From Streptomyces spiramenti (GTDB lineage: Bacteria; Actinomycetota; Actinomycetes; Streptomycetales; Streptomycetaceae): a stretch of 43,124 bases of DNA. Of the stretch, positions 23,698 to 31,195 are shown in pieces. Position 1 is the first letter of the stretch. Each line of letters starts with the position of its first letter. The notes under the pieces were generated by a model. It saw only the letters and a program-made list of their open reading frames with translations, did not search any database and was not told where the DNA came from. The DNA lies in NCBI RefSeq assembly GCF_012034385.1, contig NZ_JAAVJB010000007.1:18131-61254 (forward strand), written 5' to 3'. A program made the translations under genes and the position numbers.

Positions 23698-25251
23698 ATG
23701 AACGACGACGAAGCCCGGTACGAAGCGGTCCGCGCCCGTGACGCCCGCTTCGACGGGGTGTTCTTCACCTGCGTCACGAGTACGGGCATCTACTGCCGTC
23801 CCAGCTGCCCCGCCACCACTCCGAAGCGGACCAACGTCCGCTTCCGCCGGTCCGCCGCCGCCGCACAGGCCGACGGGTTCCGCGCCTGCCGCCGCTGCCG
23901 CCCCGACGCGGTCCCCGGCTCCGCCGAGTGGAACACCCGGGCGGACTCGGTCGGCAGGGCGATGCTGATGATCGCCGACGGCGTGGTCGACCGCGAGGGC
24001 GTCACCGGACTGGCCCATCGGCTCGGTTACAGCGAACGGCAGTTGCGCCGGCAGCTCATCGACGAACTGGGTGCCGGACCGGTCGCGCTCGCCCGCGCGC
24101 AACGGGCACATGCCGCCCGGACCCTGCTCCAGACGACCACCCTGGACATCGCCGCGGTCGCGTTCGCCGCCGGGTTCTCCAGCATTCGCCAGTTCAACGG
24201 GACGGTGCGGCAGATCTACGACCGCACCCCGGGCGAGCTGCGTGCCGCGGGCCCCGGCCCGGGAGCCGGAGCGGGCGAGGGGATCGCGCTGCGACTCGCC
24301 CACCGGGGCGCCCTGGACACCGGACAGGTCTTCGATTTCCTGGCGCGGCGCGCTGTCCCCGGGATCGAGGAGGTCCTCGGACTGCCCGGTGCCCGCAGCT
24401 ACCGCCGGACCCTGCGACTGCCGCACGGCCACGGCGTCGTGGAGGTCGGGGAGTCCGGCGGCTCCGGGTGGCTGCCCGCACGGCTCGCGCTGGCGGACCC
24501 GAGAGACCTCACCGCCGCGGTGCAGCGGGTGCGCAGACTCCTCGACCTCGACGCCGACCCGTACGCCGTCAGTGAACGCCTCGCCGGGGACCCCGTGGTG
24601 GGAGCCGCCGCGGCGGCCCGGCCCGGCGTCCGGTCCCCGGGCACCACCGACCCGGAGGAGCTGGCGGTACGTGCCGTCCTCGGCCAGCAGGTCACCGTGG
24701 CCGCCGCCCGGACCCTGACGGCGGCGCTGGTCGCCGCGCGCGGCACCCCGCTGCCCACCGCCGACGGCGGCCTGACCCACCTCTTCCCGGGCCCCGAGGA
24801 CCTTGCCGACGCCCCTCTGGGGGAACTCCGCATGCCGGAGAGCCGACGAGCCGCCGTCCGAGCGCTCACCACGGCGCTCGCCGCCGGTGACCTCGTCCTC
24901 GACCCCGGTGCCGACCGCGAGGAGGCGGAGCGGCGGCTGCTCGCCGTCCGGGGCATCGGACCGTGGACCGCCGGATACGTACGCATGCGCGCGCTCGGAG
25001 ACCCGGACGTGCTGCCCCCCGGGGACGCAGGCGTCCGCCACGGGCTGGAGCTGCTGGGGGGCACCCCCGACGACGAACGGGCGTGGCGGCCCTGGCGGAG
25101 CTACGCGCTGCACCATCTCTGGCTCGCGGCATCCGCCCCGTCCCGCGCGCCCGCCCCGTCCCGCGCGCCCGCCCCGTCCCGCGGCGGGGCGTCCCGCGCC
25201 CCGACGGCGGCAGGATCGTTCGACCTCGCCGCCCCGTCGCACCGCCCCTGA
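23698..25251 (+). CDS. Ada-AlkA fusion: methyltransferase/regulator plus 3-methyladenine glycosylase
   Basis: 517 residues with three parts. (1) Residues 1-75: Ada N domain with Cys33, 37, 64 and 67, the same spacing as E. coli Ada (38, 42, 69, 72); Cys33 would accept methyl from phosphotriesters. (2) About 80-180: AraC-type helix-turn-helix (GLAHRLGYSERQLRRQL, DIAAVAFAAGFSSIRQFN). (3) About 195-490: AlkA N domain and HhH-GPD glycosylase with LAVRGIGPWTAGYVRMR and the catalytic Asp near PPGDAGV. It combines sensing of alkylation with base excision. The C terminus has a Pro/Ala/Ser repeat. ATG 23698 is chosen from the domain start; GGAGGG is unusually close. ogt follows 59 bp later. Confidence 0.92.
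   Translation: MNDDEARYEAVRARDARFDGVFFTCVTSTGIYCRPSCPATTPKRTNVRFRRSAAAAQADGFRACRRCRPDAVPGSAEWNTRADSVGRAMLMIADGVVDREGVTGLAHRLGYSERQLRRQLIDELGAGPVALARAQRAHAARTLLQTTTLDIAAVAFAAGFSSIRQFNGTVRQIYDRTPGELRAAGPGPGAGAGEGIALRLAHRGALDTGQVFDFLARRAVPGIEEVLGLPGARSYRRTLRLPHGHGVVEVGESGGSGWLPARLALADPRDLTAAVQRVRRLLDLDADPYAVSERLAGDPVVGAAAAARPGVRSPGTTDPEELAVRAVLGQQVTVAAARTLTAALVAARGTPLPTADGGLTHLFPGPEDLADAPLGELRMPESRRAAVRALTTALAAGDLVLDPGADREEAERRLLAVRGIGPWTAGYVRMRALGDPDVLPPGDAGVRHGLELLGGTPDDERAWRPWRSYALHHLWLAASAPSRAPAPSRAPAPSRGGASRAPTAAGSFDLAAPSHRP
25133..25184. repeat. 18-bp tandem repeat in the 3' end of ada-alkA
   Basis: Two full copies and one partial copy of an 18-bp unit containing CCCCGTCCCGCGCGCCCG. It is in frame and encodes SRAPAP-type repeats in the tail beyond the glycosylase domain, so copy changes would not break the gene. 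Confidence 0.65.
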
Positions 25252-25310
25252 ACCGAGAAGCCGCCCGCCGCTCCACCGGCGGGCACTCCGACCCACCGGG
25301 AGTCACCACC

Positions 25311-25805
25311 ATGCTCTACACCGTCGTCGCCGGCCCCCTCGGCGACATGACCCTCGCCGGGCCCCGGCCGGACGTCCTGGGCCACCTGACCTTCGCGGGT
25401 CAGAAGTACGAACCCGAGGTCGGCGGGGAGTGGCACCGTGACGACGCGGCCTTCCCCGAGACCTCACGCCAGCTCGCCGCCTACTTCGCGGGCGATCTCA
25501 AGGAGTTCGACCTGACCGTCGAGGCCGTCGGCAGCGAGTTCCGCCGGCGGGTCTGGGACGCCCTCGACGCCATCCCCTACGGCGCCACCGTCACCTACGG
25601 CGGGCTCGCCGCCGCCGCGGGGCTGCCGGCGAACGCCGTGCGGGCCGTCGGCGGAGCCGTCGGGCACAACCCGATCAGCGTCATCCGGCCGTGCCACCGG
25701 GTAGTGGGAGCCAACGGCACACTCACCGGCTACGCGGGCGGCGTGGACCGCAAGCGCCACCTGCTGTCGCTGGAGGGGGTCCTGCCCCAGGGGCTCCTGC
25801 TCTGA
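25311..25805 (+). CDS. ogt: Methylated-DNA-[protein]-cysteine S-methyltransferase
   Basis: 164 residues. The active-site loop IRPCHRVVG places the acceptor Cys at 128, and the helix-turn-helix region TYGGLAAAAGLPANAVRAVG binds DNA. It removes O6-alkyl groups from guanine in a suicide reaction. It lies 59 bp after the ada-alkA fusion on the same strand, so the two form a DNA-alkylation repair unit. GGGAG precedes the ATG at 25311. A much longer open frame upstream overlaps ada-alkA and is a shadow. The C-terminal domain missing from the Ada fusion is in effect supplied by this gene. Confidence 0.93.
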   Translation: MLYTVVAGPLGDMTLAGPRPDVLGHLTFAGQKYEPEVGGEWHRDDAAFPETSRQLAAYFAGDLKEFDLTVEAVGSEFRRRVWDALDAIPYGATVTYGGLAAAAGLPANAVRAVGGAVGHNPISVIRPCHRVVGANGTLTGYAGGVDRKRHLLSLEGVLPQGLLL

Positions 25806-25847
25806 CGAGGGAGCCGCACAGCCGCCGTCGGTGTCGCGCCTCGCGGC

Positions 25848-26396
25848 TCAGCCCGGGGGCGCCGCCGCCGGCGGCGGCAGGTGCGGACGGTCCGGCCCCG
25901 CCGTCACCAGGTCCTCCAGCCGATCGAGGGAGACCTGCATGCCGTCCTCCATCCCCGCCGCGAGCTGCGCGTCCCGGTGCGCGGGCCGCTCGTGGAGCAC
26001 ATCCAGGGTGAGCGTGGTGACGCCGCGCCCGTCCTCGTCGAACTGGACGGTGTCCAGCGCCGCCGACTCCGGCACGGACTCGTGGATCTCCGTGGTCACC
26101 AGCAGGTGCGGCGGTCGCAGCTCACGGAACTCGCCGTGGACCGCCACATCGTGGCCGTCGGCGCCTTCACCCGGCTCATGGGTGACGTAGCGCCAGGTGC
26201 CGCCCTCGCGTGCGTCGATCTCGCACACCCGCCACGAGGCGGACGCCAACCCCCACCACCGGCGCACCGGCCCCGGTGTGGTCCACGCCCGGTACAACTC
26301 GGCGGCGGGCGCGTCGAACCGGCGGACGATCCGGATGCCGCGGTCCGACGGCAGGGACACCACCGCCGTGCCGTGGCGGTCGACATGGCTGCTCAT
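25848..26396 (-). CDS. SRPBCC (AHSA1-like) domain protein
   Basis: 182 residues of the START/Bet v1-like SRPBCC fold. IVRRFDAPAAELYRAWTTPG followed by VRRWWGLASASWRVCEIDAR and WRYVTHEPGEG is the usual AHSA1/activator-of-Hsp90 domain pattern, with the C-terminal long helix RPAHRDAQLAAGMEDGMQVS. Such proteins bind hydrophobic ligands; the ligand is unknown. The ATG at 26394-26396 has GGAGGT 4 nt upstream, which sets the start although the frame is open for 39 more codons. It converges on ogt with 42 bp between stop codons. Confidence 0.88.
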   Translation of the reverse strand: MSSHVDRHGTAVVSLPSDRGIRIVRRFDAPAAELYRAWTTPGPVRRWWGLASASWRVCEIDAREGGTWRYVTHEPGEGADGHDVAVHGEFRELRPPHLLVTTEIHESVPESAALDTVQFDEDGRGVTTLTLDVLHERPAHRDAQLAAGMEDGMQVSLDRLEDLVTAGPDRPHLPPPAAAPPG

Positions 26397-26503
26397 GGGT
26401 ACCTCCTGAGCCCCCATGGTCCGCCGTGCGGGCCGGGGCCGCGACCGGGACTGCGTCAGGGCCCCGGTCGGTCGCACCGCCCGGCCGGGGCGCCGACCGC
26501 CCT

Positions 26504-26564
26504 GGGACGTCACGGAAGGGCGGGCCGACGCCGCCGCGCCCGACCCGCCCTTCCGTGACGTCCC
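26504..26564 (-). terminator. Terminator of the DUF2637 gene
   Basis: A perfect 21-bp inverted repeat (26504-26524 with 26544-26564, starting GGGACGTCACGGAAGGG) around a 19-nt loop, 39 nt past the stop codon of the - strand gene at 26603. Confidence 0.8.
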
Positions 26565-26602
26565 GCTGCTCAGCGGAACTCCTGTTCAGTCGGGGCTGCT
26601 GC

Positions 26603-27649
26603 TCAGTCGAACTGCTTCTCGATCTGCGCGAGCTTCGCCTCCAGCGTGTCCAGCGGCGCCCGCCCGCTGCCGCTGACCGATGCGCGGGTCTTCGGCTCGG
26701 CGGCCGATGCCGTGGCCGCCGTCGACAGGCCGGGCGCGGGCCGTGCGGCAGGGAGCTGGCCCGGTTCGCGGGCGGTGGTGTCCGGCGCGCCGACCGCTGC
26801 CGAGCCGGCCCCCACCGCCACCTCCATCCGGGGTGCCCGGCCCCGGCCGAACATCCGGTGCTGGCGGCGCAGCGCCCGGTTCCGGGATCGCTCCAGGCGC
26901 CGCTGCTCCTTCTCTCGGCGCTTCTTGGTCTCCCGCTCGCGGCGCTCGTCGCGGACCTCGTCCACCGCCTCGTCCAGCGTCCGCACGCCCTCCAGCAGCA
27001 TCAGCGACCAGGCACCGAACGTCTCCCGCGGCGCTCGCATCCAGCGGACGAAACGGATCTGCGGGAGCGGCCGGGGGACCAGCCCCTGCTCCCGCAGCGC
27101 CGCCCGGCGTGTCTGCTTCAGTGCCCGGTCGAACAGGATGGCCGCGGAGAGCGACATCCCCGCGAAGAAGTGCGGGGCGCCGGCGTGCATCTCCCCTCGG
27201 GGTGCGTGGACCCAGTTGAACCAGGCAGCCGCACCCGCGAAGAGCCAGACCAACATGCGCGAGGCGACGGAGGCGTCGCCGTGGCTCGCCTCCCGGACCG
27301 CGATCACGGCGCAGAACATCGCGGCGCCGTCGAGGCCGAACGGGACCAGGTACTCCCAGCCGCCGGTCAGGTTCAGGTTCTCGCGCCCGAATCCCACGAG
27401 GCCGTGGAACGACAGCGCGGCAGCCACCCCGGCGCAGCAGAAGAGCAGCGTGTACGAGGCGGTGGCGTACATGCGCTCCTTGCGCCGACGCCGTTCCTCC
27501 ATCCGCTCCCAGGAATCCTCCGCGGCGCCGTCGCCCGCCGCCGCGGCGCGCTGCCGGCCCCGGGCCAGCACCACCACCGCGACCAGGATGCCGACCAGCA
27601 GAATCGCCGCCGCCAGCACCCAGTTGAACTGCACATCGGTCAGCGTCAT
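26603..27649 (-). CDS. DUF2637 (SpdB-like) membrane protein
   Basis: 348 residues. A first membrane segment VLAAAILLVGILVAVVVL (about 11-28) and charged linker precede the DUF2637 region of about four membrane segments (TASYTLLFCCAGVAAALSFHG, the YLVPFGLDGAAMFCAVIAVRE core, MLVWLFAGAAAWFNWVHA, and FFAGMSLSAAILFDRAL). The motif with a conserved Asp in PFGLDG is typical. A highly basic coiled-coil-like segment follows (RDERRERETKKRREKE) and a Pro/Ala tail. The family includes the plasmid spread proteins SpdB, but chromosomal copies are common and no transfer genes are nearby. ATG at 27647-27649 starts the domain; the upstream 33 codons are unsupported. Confidence 0.82.
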   Translation of the reverse strand: MTLTDVQFNWVLAAAILLVGILVAVVVLARGRQRAAAAGDGAAEDSWERMEERRRRKERMYATASYTLLFCCAGVAAALSFHGLVGFGRENLNLTGGWEYLVPFGLDGAAMFCAVIAVREASHGDASVASRMLVWLFAGAAAWFNWVHAPRGEMHAGAPHFFAGMSLSAAILFDRALKQTRRAALREQGLVPRPLPQIRFVRWMRAPRETFGAWSLMLLEGVRTLDEAVDEVRDERRERETKKRREKEQRRLERSRNRALRRQHRMFGRGRAPRMEVAVGAGSAAVGAPDTTAREPGQLPAARPAPGLSTAATASAAEPKTRASVSGSGRAPLDTLEAKLAQIEKQFD

Positions 27650-27715
27650 ACGGCTGCCCCTTGTCCGACCCGTCGTCCTCGCACCCGCCGCCGGTGCGTC
27701 CGCGGGCGTCCTCGA

Positions 27716-27735
27716 TCCGCGAGAATCCTCGCGGA
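27716..27735. promoter_or_regulatory. Palindrome upstream of the DUF2637 gene
   Basis: TCCGCGAG-AATC-CTCGCGGA is a perfect 8-bp inverted repeat 66 bp before the start codon. It may be an operator; no known regulator is assigned. Confidence 0.45.
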
Positions 27736-27763
27736 CGCGGGAAGGCAACCGCCCCGCTCAGCG

Positions 27764-27798
27764 AAAAGCCCCCGCGAACGAGTGGTGTACGCGGGGGC
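27764..27798 (-). terminator. Intrinsic terminator of the FhuF-like gene
   Basis: On the - strand GCCCCCGCG (27798-27790) pairs with CGCGGGGGC (27776-27768) and is followed by TTTT. It starts 22 nt after the stop codon at 27820. It is the only hairpin with a T-run among those I found. Confidence 0.85.
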
Positions 27799-27819
27799 GG
27801 TAGGGCGTTTGTTCCGAAT

Positions 27820-28734
27820 TCACGCCGGTACGTCGGCAACCTGTTCGACCGGCCGGGCGAGTCCCTCGCGGACGACCCGGTCGGTGTCGGAGGTCCGGGG
27901 GCACGTGACGCAGGTGGCCTCGGGGCGGAGGGTGTAGAAGAAGCAGCACGTCACCCGGTCGCGGGTCGGCAGCCGACCGCCACAGGGCTTGTCGATCTCC
28001 CGGAACGCCGCGCCGCCGGAGAACGGCGCGGTGCGGCCCGGGAGCACCAGCTCGGCCTCGGCGCGGGCGCGCCGCTCTTCACCGAGGAGCTTGCCCACGT
28101 ACCAGAGCCCCTCGACGAGCTCGTCGGTCGCCGTCCCCCACATCGCGCGCGCCCGGCGGCGCATGCGTGGCGCGAAGACGTCCAGCACCGGCGCCATGTG
28201 GTCGGCCAGTGCACCGCGGAGCTCCGCCCGCAGCGCCTCCTCGGAGGCGACGGGGCGCGCTCCGGGCGCGTCCACCGCCGGGTCGTCCGGCAGGCAGGCG
28301 AACTCCCGCACCCGCACGGCCACGCGTCCCTCGTCGCTGTGGAGGGCGACGTCCGCGGGAGTCAGCCGCGGCACCCGGCGGACCAGGAACCAGGGCAGCG
28401 AGAACAGGGCGGTGGCGGGCCAGGCGTAGCGGTGCAGCGCGAATCCCGCCGCGACGTCCGGACGGACCGGCACCCCGTAGGCGGCGGCGCTCTCGCGCTC
28501 GCTCCAGCCGACGAACTCGTCCAGCACCGCCGCGTCCTCGACCAGGTCGGAACCGCGGAGCACGCCGGCCGCCGGGCCGCCGGCGCCCGGGTCGGCACTC
28601 TCCTCGATCCGCATATGCCCGAGGACCGCGTTGACCGCCTCGTAGGCGGGCCACAGGGGAGTGGGAGCCGCCGTGCCGACGGCCGTGTGCTGCTGTGCTG
28701 CGAGGCCGGCGGGAGCGGCCGGGAGGAGCGTCAT
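27820..28734 (-). CDS. FhuF-like siderophore-iron reductase, [2Fe-2S] type
   Basis: 304 residues. The C-terminal segment VTCCFFYTLRPEATCVTC gives the CC-x10-C-x2-C pattern that holds the [2Fe-2S] cluster in FhuF-type ferric reductases. The rest is a helical domain of the ferric iron reductase family (AYEAVNAVLGHMR, LFSLPWFLVRRVPRL). It would reduce ferric iron from imported siderophores in the cytoplasm. An iron-box sequence 27-46 bp upstream of the ATG implies repression by an IdeR/DmdR-type regulator under iron-replete conditions. A clean terminator follows. No siderophore importer is visible in the window. Confidence 0.85.
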   Translation of the reverse strand: MTLLPAAPAGLAAQQHTAVGTAAPTPLWPAYEAVNAVLGHMRIEESADPGAGGPAAGVLRGSDLVEDAAVLDEFVGWSERESAAAYGVPVRPDVAAGFALHRYAWPATALFSLPWFLVRRVPRLTPADVALHSDEGRVAVRVREFACLPDDPAVDAPGARPVASEEALRAELRGALADHMAPVLDVFAPRMRRRARAMWGTATDELVEGLWYVGKLLGEERRARAEAELVLPGRTAPFSGGAAFREIDKPCGGRLPTRDRVTCCFFYTLRPEATCVTCPRTSDTDRVVREGLARPVEQVADVPA

Positions 28735-28760
28735 GGTGCCACCGCATCGTGATCGTTTCC

Positions 28761-28780
28761 AGGTAAGCCTTACCTTACCT
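28761..28780. promoter_or_regulatory. Iron box (DmdR/IdeR-type operator)
   Basis: AGGTAAGCCTTACCTTACCT, read on the - strand with flank, matches 14 of 19 positions of TTAGGTTAGGCTAACCTAA. It lies between the FhuF-like gene and the divergent GntR gene and could in principle affect both. Confidence 0.8.
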
Positions 28781-28873
28781 TCCCGTCGGGGGCTGCGCTG
28801 ACCAGGTAACCCGCCTAGAGTGCTGCTGGTCGGAACAGAGCGGGACGCGGTGCGGACGGGACGGCGGAAGCGG

Positions 28874-29686
28874 ATGGATCAGACCCGGCCGGACCCGGCC
28901 CCCGGCCCGGCACGTCACCCGGTCGCCCCGCCCCCTTCCGCCCTGGGGGGCGACGGGGTGGCCGAACGCCCGCAGATGCCCGCACGGCACTCCGTCCGCG
29001 ACCAGGTCCTGGCCGAACTCCGAGCTGCCCTCGCCGGGGGCGGCCTCCTGGCCGGTCAGGTCTACTCGGCGCGGTCGCTCGCCGAACGCTACGGCGTCTC
29101 CGCGACCCCGGTGCGCGAGGCGATGCAGCGCCTCGCCAGCGAGGGGGCCGTCGAGGTGGTTCCCAACCGGGGCTTCCGGGTAGCCGGCCTCAGCGACCGT
29201 GACCTCGTGGAGCTCGCCGAGGTCAGGACCGCGCTGGAGGTGCCCGCGGTGCTCAACCTCCTGCGACGCCCCCGTCCCGGACCCCGCGCCTCCGCGACCT
29301 CGCGGACCGGACGCGGGGAGCCGGAGAACCGTTCGACGGAGGCCGCCGGCCGGCAGTGCCTCACCAGCGCCCCGGGCTGGTCCGCCCTGCGCGCCGTCGC
29401 GGATGCCTCCGTCGCCGCCGCCGGACGGGGCGACCGCCACGGGTACGCCGAGGCCGACCTCGCGTTCCACCGCGGTCTGCTGGAACTCACCGGCAACCGG
29501 CAGCTCACCGAGGTGGCCGTGGAGATGCTGCGTCGCAGCCAGGCGCCCGTGGCGGGCCGCCCGGCCTCCCCACCGTCCGTGCTGCGGGCCACCGCGCTCC
29601 AGCACGTCGCGCTGCTCGACGCCCTGGCCGAGGGCGAGGCGACCCTCGCGGAGCGACTGCTCCGCGACCACCTCACCCGGGTCTGA
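28874..29686 (+). CDS. GntR family transcriptional regulator (FadR/FCD-like)
   Basis: 270 residues from ATG 28874. An upstream GTG (28820) is rejected because a TAGAGT -10 box at 28816-28821 overlaps it. The GntR winged helix is clear: SVRDQVLAELRAALAGGGLL, then the recognition helix in SARSLAERYGVSATPVREAM and the wing EGAVEVVPNRGFRV. The C-terminal domain is FCD-like (DLAFHRGLLELTGNRQLTEV and a final helix LAERLLRDHL) with a Pro/Arg-rich insertion that breaks it near residues 130-165, so ligand binding may differ. It ends exactly where the second repeat element begins (TGA C TGA). Target genes unknown. Confidence 0.85.
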   Translation: MDQTRPDPAPGPARHPVAPPPSALGGDGVAERPQMPARHSVRDQVLAELRAALAGGGLLAGQVYSARSLAERYGVSATPVREAMQRLASEGAVEVVPNRGFRVAGLSDRDLVELAEVRTALEVPAVLNLLRRPRPGPRASATSRTGRGEPENRSTEAAGRQCLTSAPGWSALRAVADASVAAAGRGDRHGYAEADLAFHRGLLELTGNRQLTEVAVEMLRRSQAPVAGRPASPPSVLRATALQHVALLDALAEGEATLAERLLRDHLTRV

Positions 29687-29690
29687 CTGA

Positions 29691-29853
29691 GAGCGTTTTT
29701 GCGACCCCACGTCGGATCAGCTCGCGGCGCCAGATGCGGTCAGCTGCACGGCGGAGGGGGCCCTCATACCGGGTTGTATTCGGGCGCTCCTGACAGCGCA
29801 GCAGATGGCTGGAGCCGGCGTCGCGGGCCCGGCGTGGGGTCTCAAACACGCTC
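29691..29853 (-). mobile_element. MITE-like inverted-repeat element, copy B
   Basis: 163 bp, inverted relative to copy A at 1981-2144 and about 90% identical. Terminal inverted repeats are better kept here: GAGCGTTTTTGCGACCCCACG against GAGCGTGTTTGAGACCCCACG (19 of 21). It starts 4 nt after the gntR stop codon and lies between that gene and its probable terminator at 29890, so it inserted into the 3' untranslated region. The flanks are TGA and GGA, giving no clean duplication. No transposase. Confidence 0.75.
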
Positions 29854-29889
29854 GGAGCCGCCGCGCGGGCCCGGCCGGCGACCCGGGCC

Positions 29890-29935
29890 GCCCGCCCGGC
29901 ACTCCGTCCCGCCGGGGACGGAGTGCCCGGCGGGC
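29890..29935. terminator. Hairpin downstream of copy B
   Basis: A 21-bp stem with one mismatch (29890-29910 with 29915-29935) around GCCG. Probably the original terminator of the GntR gene, now separated from it by the repeat element. It also lies 43 nt before the start of the VOC gene. Confidence 0.65.
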
Positions 29936-29978
29936 GTGCCACAGTGGCCTCGACCTCCGCCCGCCACCGAGGAGCAAC

Positions 29979-30401
29979 GTGTCCGCCCTCCCCGTCTTCC
30001 ACCTCGCCGTCCCCGTCGACGACCTCGCCGCCGCCCGCCGCTTCTACGGCGAACTGCTCGGGCTCGCCGAGGGCCGCTCCACCGACCACTGGGTCGACTG
30101 GGACATGTGGGGCCACCAGTTCGTCACCCATCTCGCCCCCGGCGCCGGCGCCGCAGCCGGCACCTCCACCGTGGACGGCCAGGACGTCCCCGTGCCCCAC
30201 TTCGGGGTGCTGCTCGCGGCCCCCGAGTTCCACCGACTCGCCGCGCGACTCCGCGACGCGGGCGCCCGGTTCGTGGTCGAGCCGAGACTCCGCTTCGAGG
30301 GCGAGGCGGCCGAGCAGTGGACCATGTTCCTGCACGATCCCGCCGGCAACGCCCTGGAGTTCAAGGCGTTCACCGACCCGGGCCAGGTGTTCGCCCGATG
30401 A
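29979..30401 (+). CDS. VOC (glyoxalase/bleomycin resistance-like) family protein
   Basis: 140 residues with the two beta-alpha-beta modules of the VOC fold: PVFHLAVPVDDLAAARRFYG at the N terminus and HFGVLLAAPEFHRLAARLRD in the middle, ending MFLHDPAGNALEFKAFTDP. Candidate metal ligands are His8, the mid-domain His and the C-terminal Glu. The substrate is unknown; VOC members include dioxygenases, glyoxalases and resistance proteins. GTG at 29979 has GGAG 4 nt upstream. It overlaps the next gene in an ATGA, so the two are co-translated. Confidence 0.83.
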   Translation: MSALPVFHLAVPVDDLAAARRFYGELLGLAEGRSTDHWVDWDMWGHQFVTHLAPGAGAAAGTSTVDGQDVPVPHFGVLLAAPEFHRLAARLRDAGARFVVEPRLRFEGEAAEQWTMFLHDPAGNALEFKAFTDPGQVFAR

Positions 30402-31159
30402 GGCGGGTGCTGGTCACCGGAGCCTCCCGGGGCATCGGGCGTGCCGTCGCCTCGGCATTCGCCGAGAACGGCGACCGGGTCGCCGTCCACTTCGCGACCC
30501 GCGAGGACGAGGCGCGCGCCACCCTGCGGGCCCTGCCCGGTGCGGGCCACACCCTGGTCGGGGGCGATCTGGCCGACCGGGGCGCCGCCCCCGCCGTGGT
30601 CTCCCGAGCCGTCGAAGAGCTCGGCGGCGTCGACGTACTCGTCAACAACGCCGCAGTGGCCCCCGCGCCGGAGAACCGGCACGCCGTCACCGACGCCGGG
30701 TTCGACGACTGGCAGCGGACCTGGCGCGCCATGACGGACGTCAACCTGCTCGGGCCGGCGGACCTCACCTTCCACGTCGCCCGCCACCTCATCGCCCGGG
30801 GCGTGGGCGGTGCGGTGGTGAACGTCGGCTCCCGCGGCGCGTTCCGGGGCGAACCCGACCACCCCGCGTACGGCGCCGCCAAGGCCGCCCTGCACGCCTT
30901 CGGCCAGTCGATGGCGCTCGCCCTGGCCCCGCACGACATCGCCGTCTCCTCGGTGGCCCCGGGGTTCGTCGCCACCGAACGGCAGGCGGAGCGGATCGCG
31001 GGCGCCGAGGGCGAGGCGCTGCGGGCGCAGAGCCCCTTCGGCCGGGTCGGCACCCCGGAAGAGGTGGCGGCAGCCGTGCTCTACCTTGCCTCCGCCGAAG
31101 CGCGTTGGGCCTCGGGAACCGTGCTCGACCTCAACGGGGCCTCCTACCTGCGGACCTGA
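30398..31159 (+). CDS. Short-chain dehydrogenase/reductase
   Basis: 253 residues, classical SDR. Cofactor loop TGASRGIGRAV (residues 7-17), NNAAV (around 86), Ser in NVGSRGAF, and the catalytic pair in YGAAKAA (Y-x3-K). The C terminus SAEARWASGTVLDLNGASYL is typical of the FabG/3-ketoacyl reductase-like group. The Arg after the Gly loop hints at NADP use. The ATG overlaps the VOC stop codon (ATGA). The pair may act on one small metabolite; substrate unknown. Confidence 0.88.
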   Translation: MRRVLVTGASRGIGRAVASAFAENGDRVAVHFATREDEARATLRALPGAGHTLVGGDLADRGAAPAVVSRAVEELGGVDVLVNNAAVAPAPENRHAVTDAGFDDWQRTWRAMTDVNLLGPADLTFHVARHLIARGVGGAVVNVGSRGAFRGEPDHPAYGAAKAALHAFGQSMALALAPHDIAVSSVAPGFVATERQAERIAGAEGEALRAQSPFGRVGTPEEVAAAVLYLASAEARWASGTVLDLNGASYLRT

Positions 31160-31195
31160 CCCCGTGCACGGCCGCCCGACGGACCCCGGGCCCGC

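Noticed and set aside
26603..27649. Integrated conjugative element marked by the SpdB-like gene
   Set aside because: No integrase, replication, Tra/FtsK or att site nearby; DUF2637 genes are common on chromosomes.
1981..29853. Composite transposon bounded by the two repeat elements
   Set aside because: The 27.5 kb between them is ordinary housekeeping DNA, with no transposase and no GC change at the ends.
29673..30335. 220-codon - strand frame that translates repeat copy B
   Set aside because: The rest is antisense to the VOC gene, and there is no transposase similarity. The likeness to the frame over copy A comes from DNA identity.
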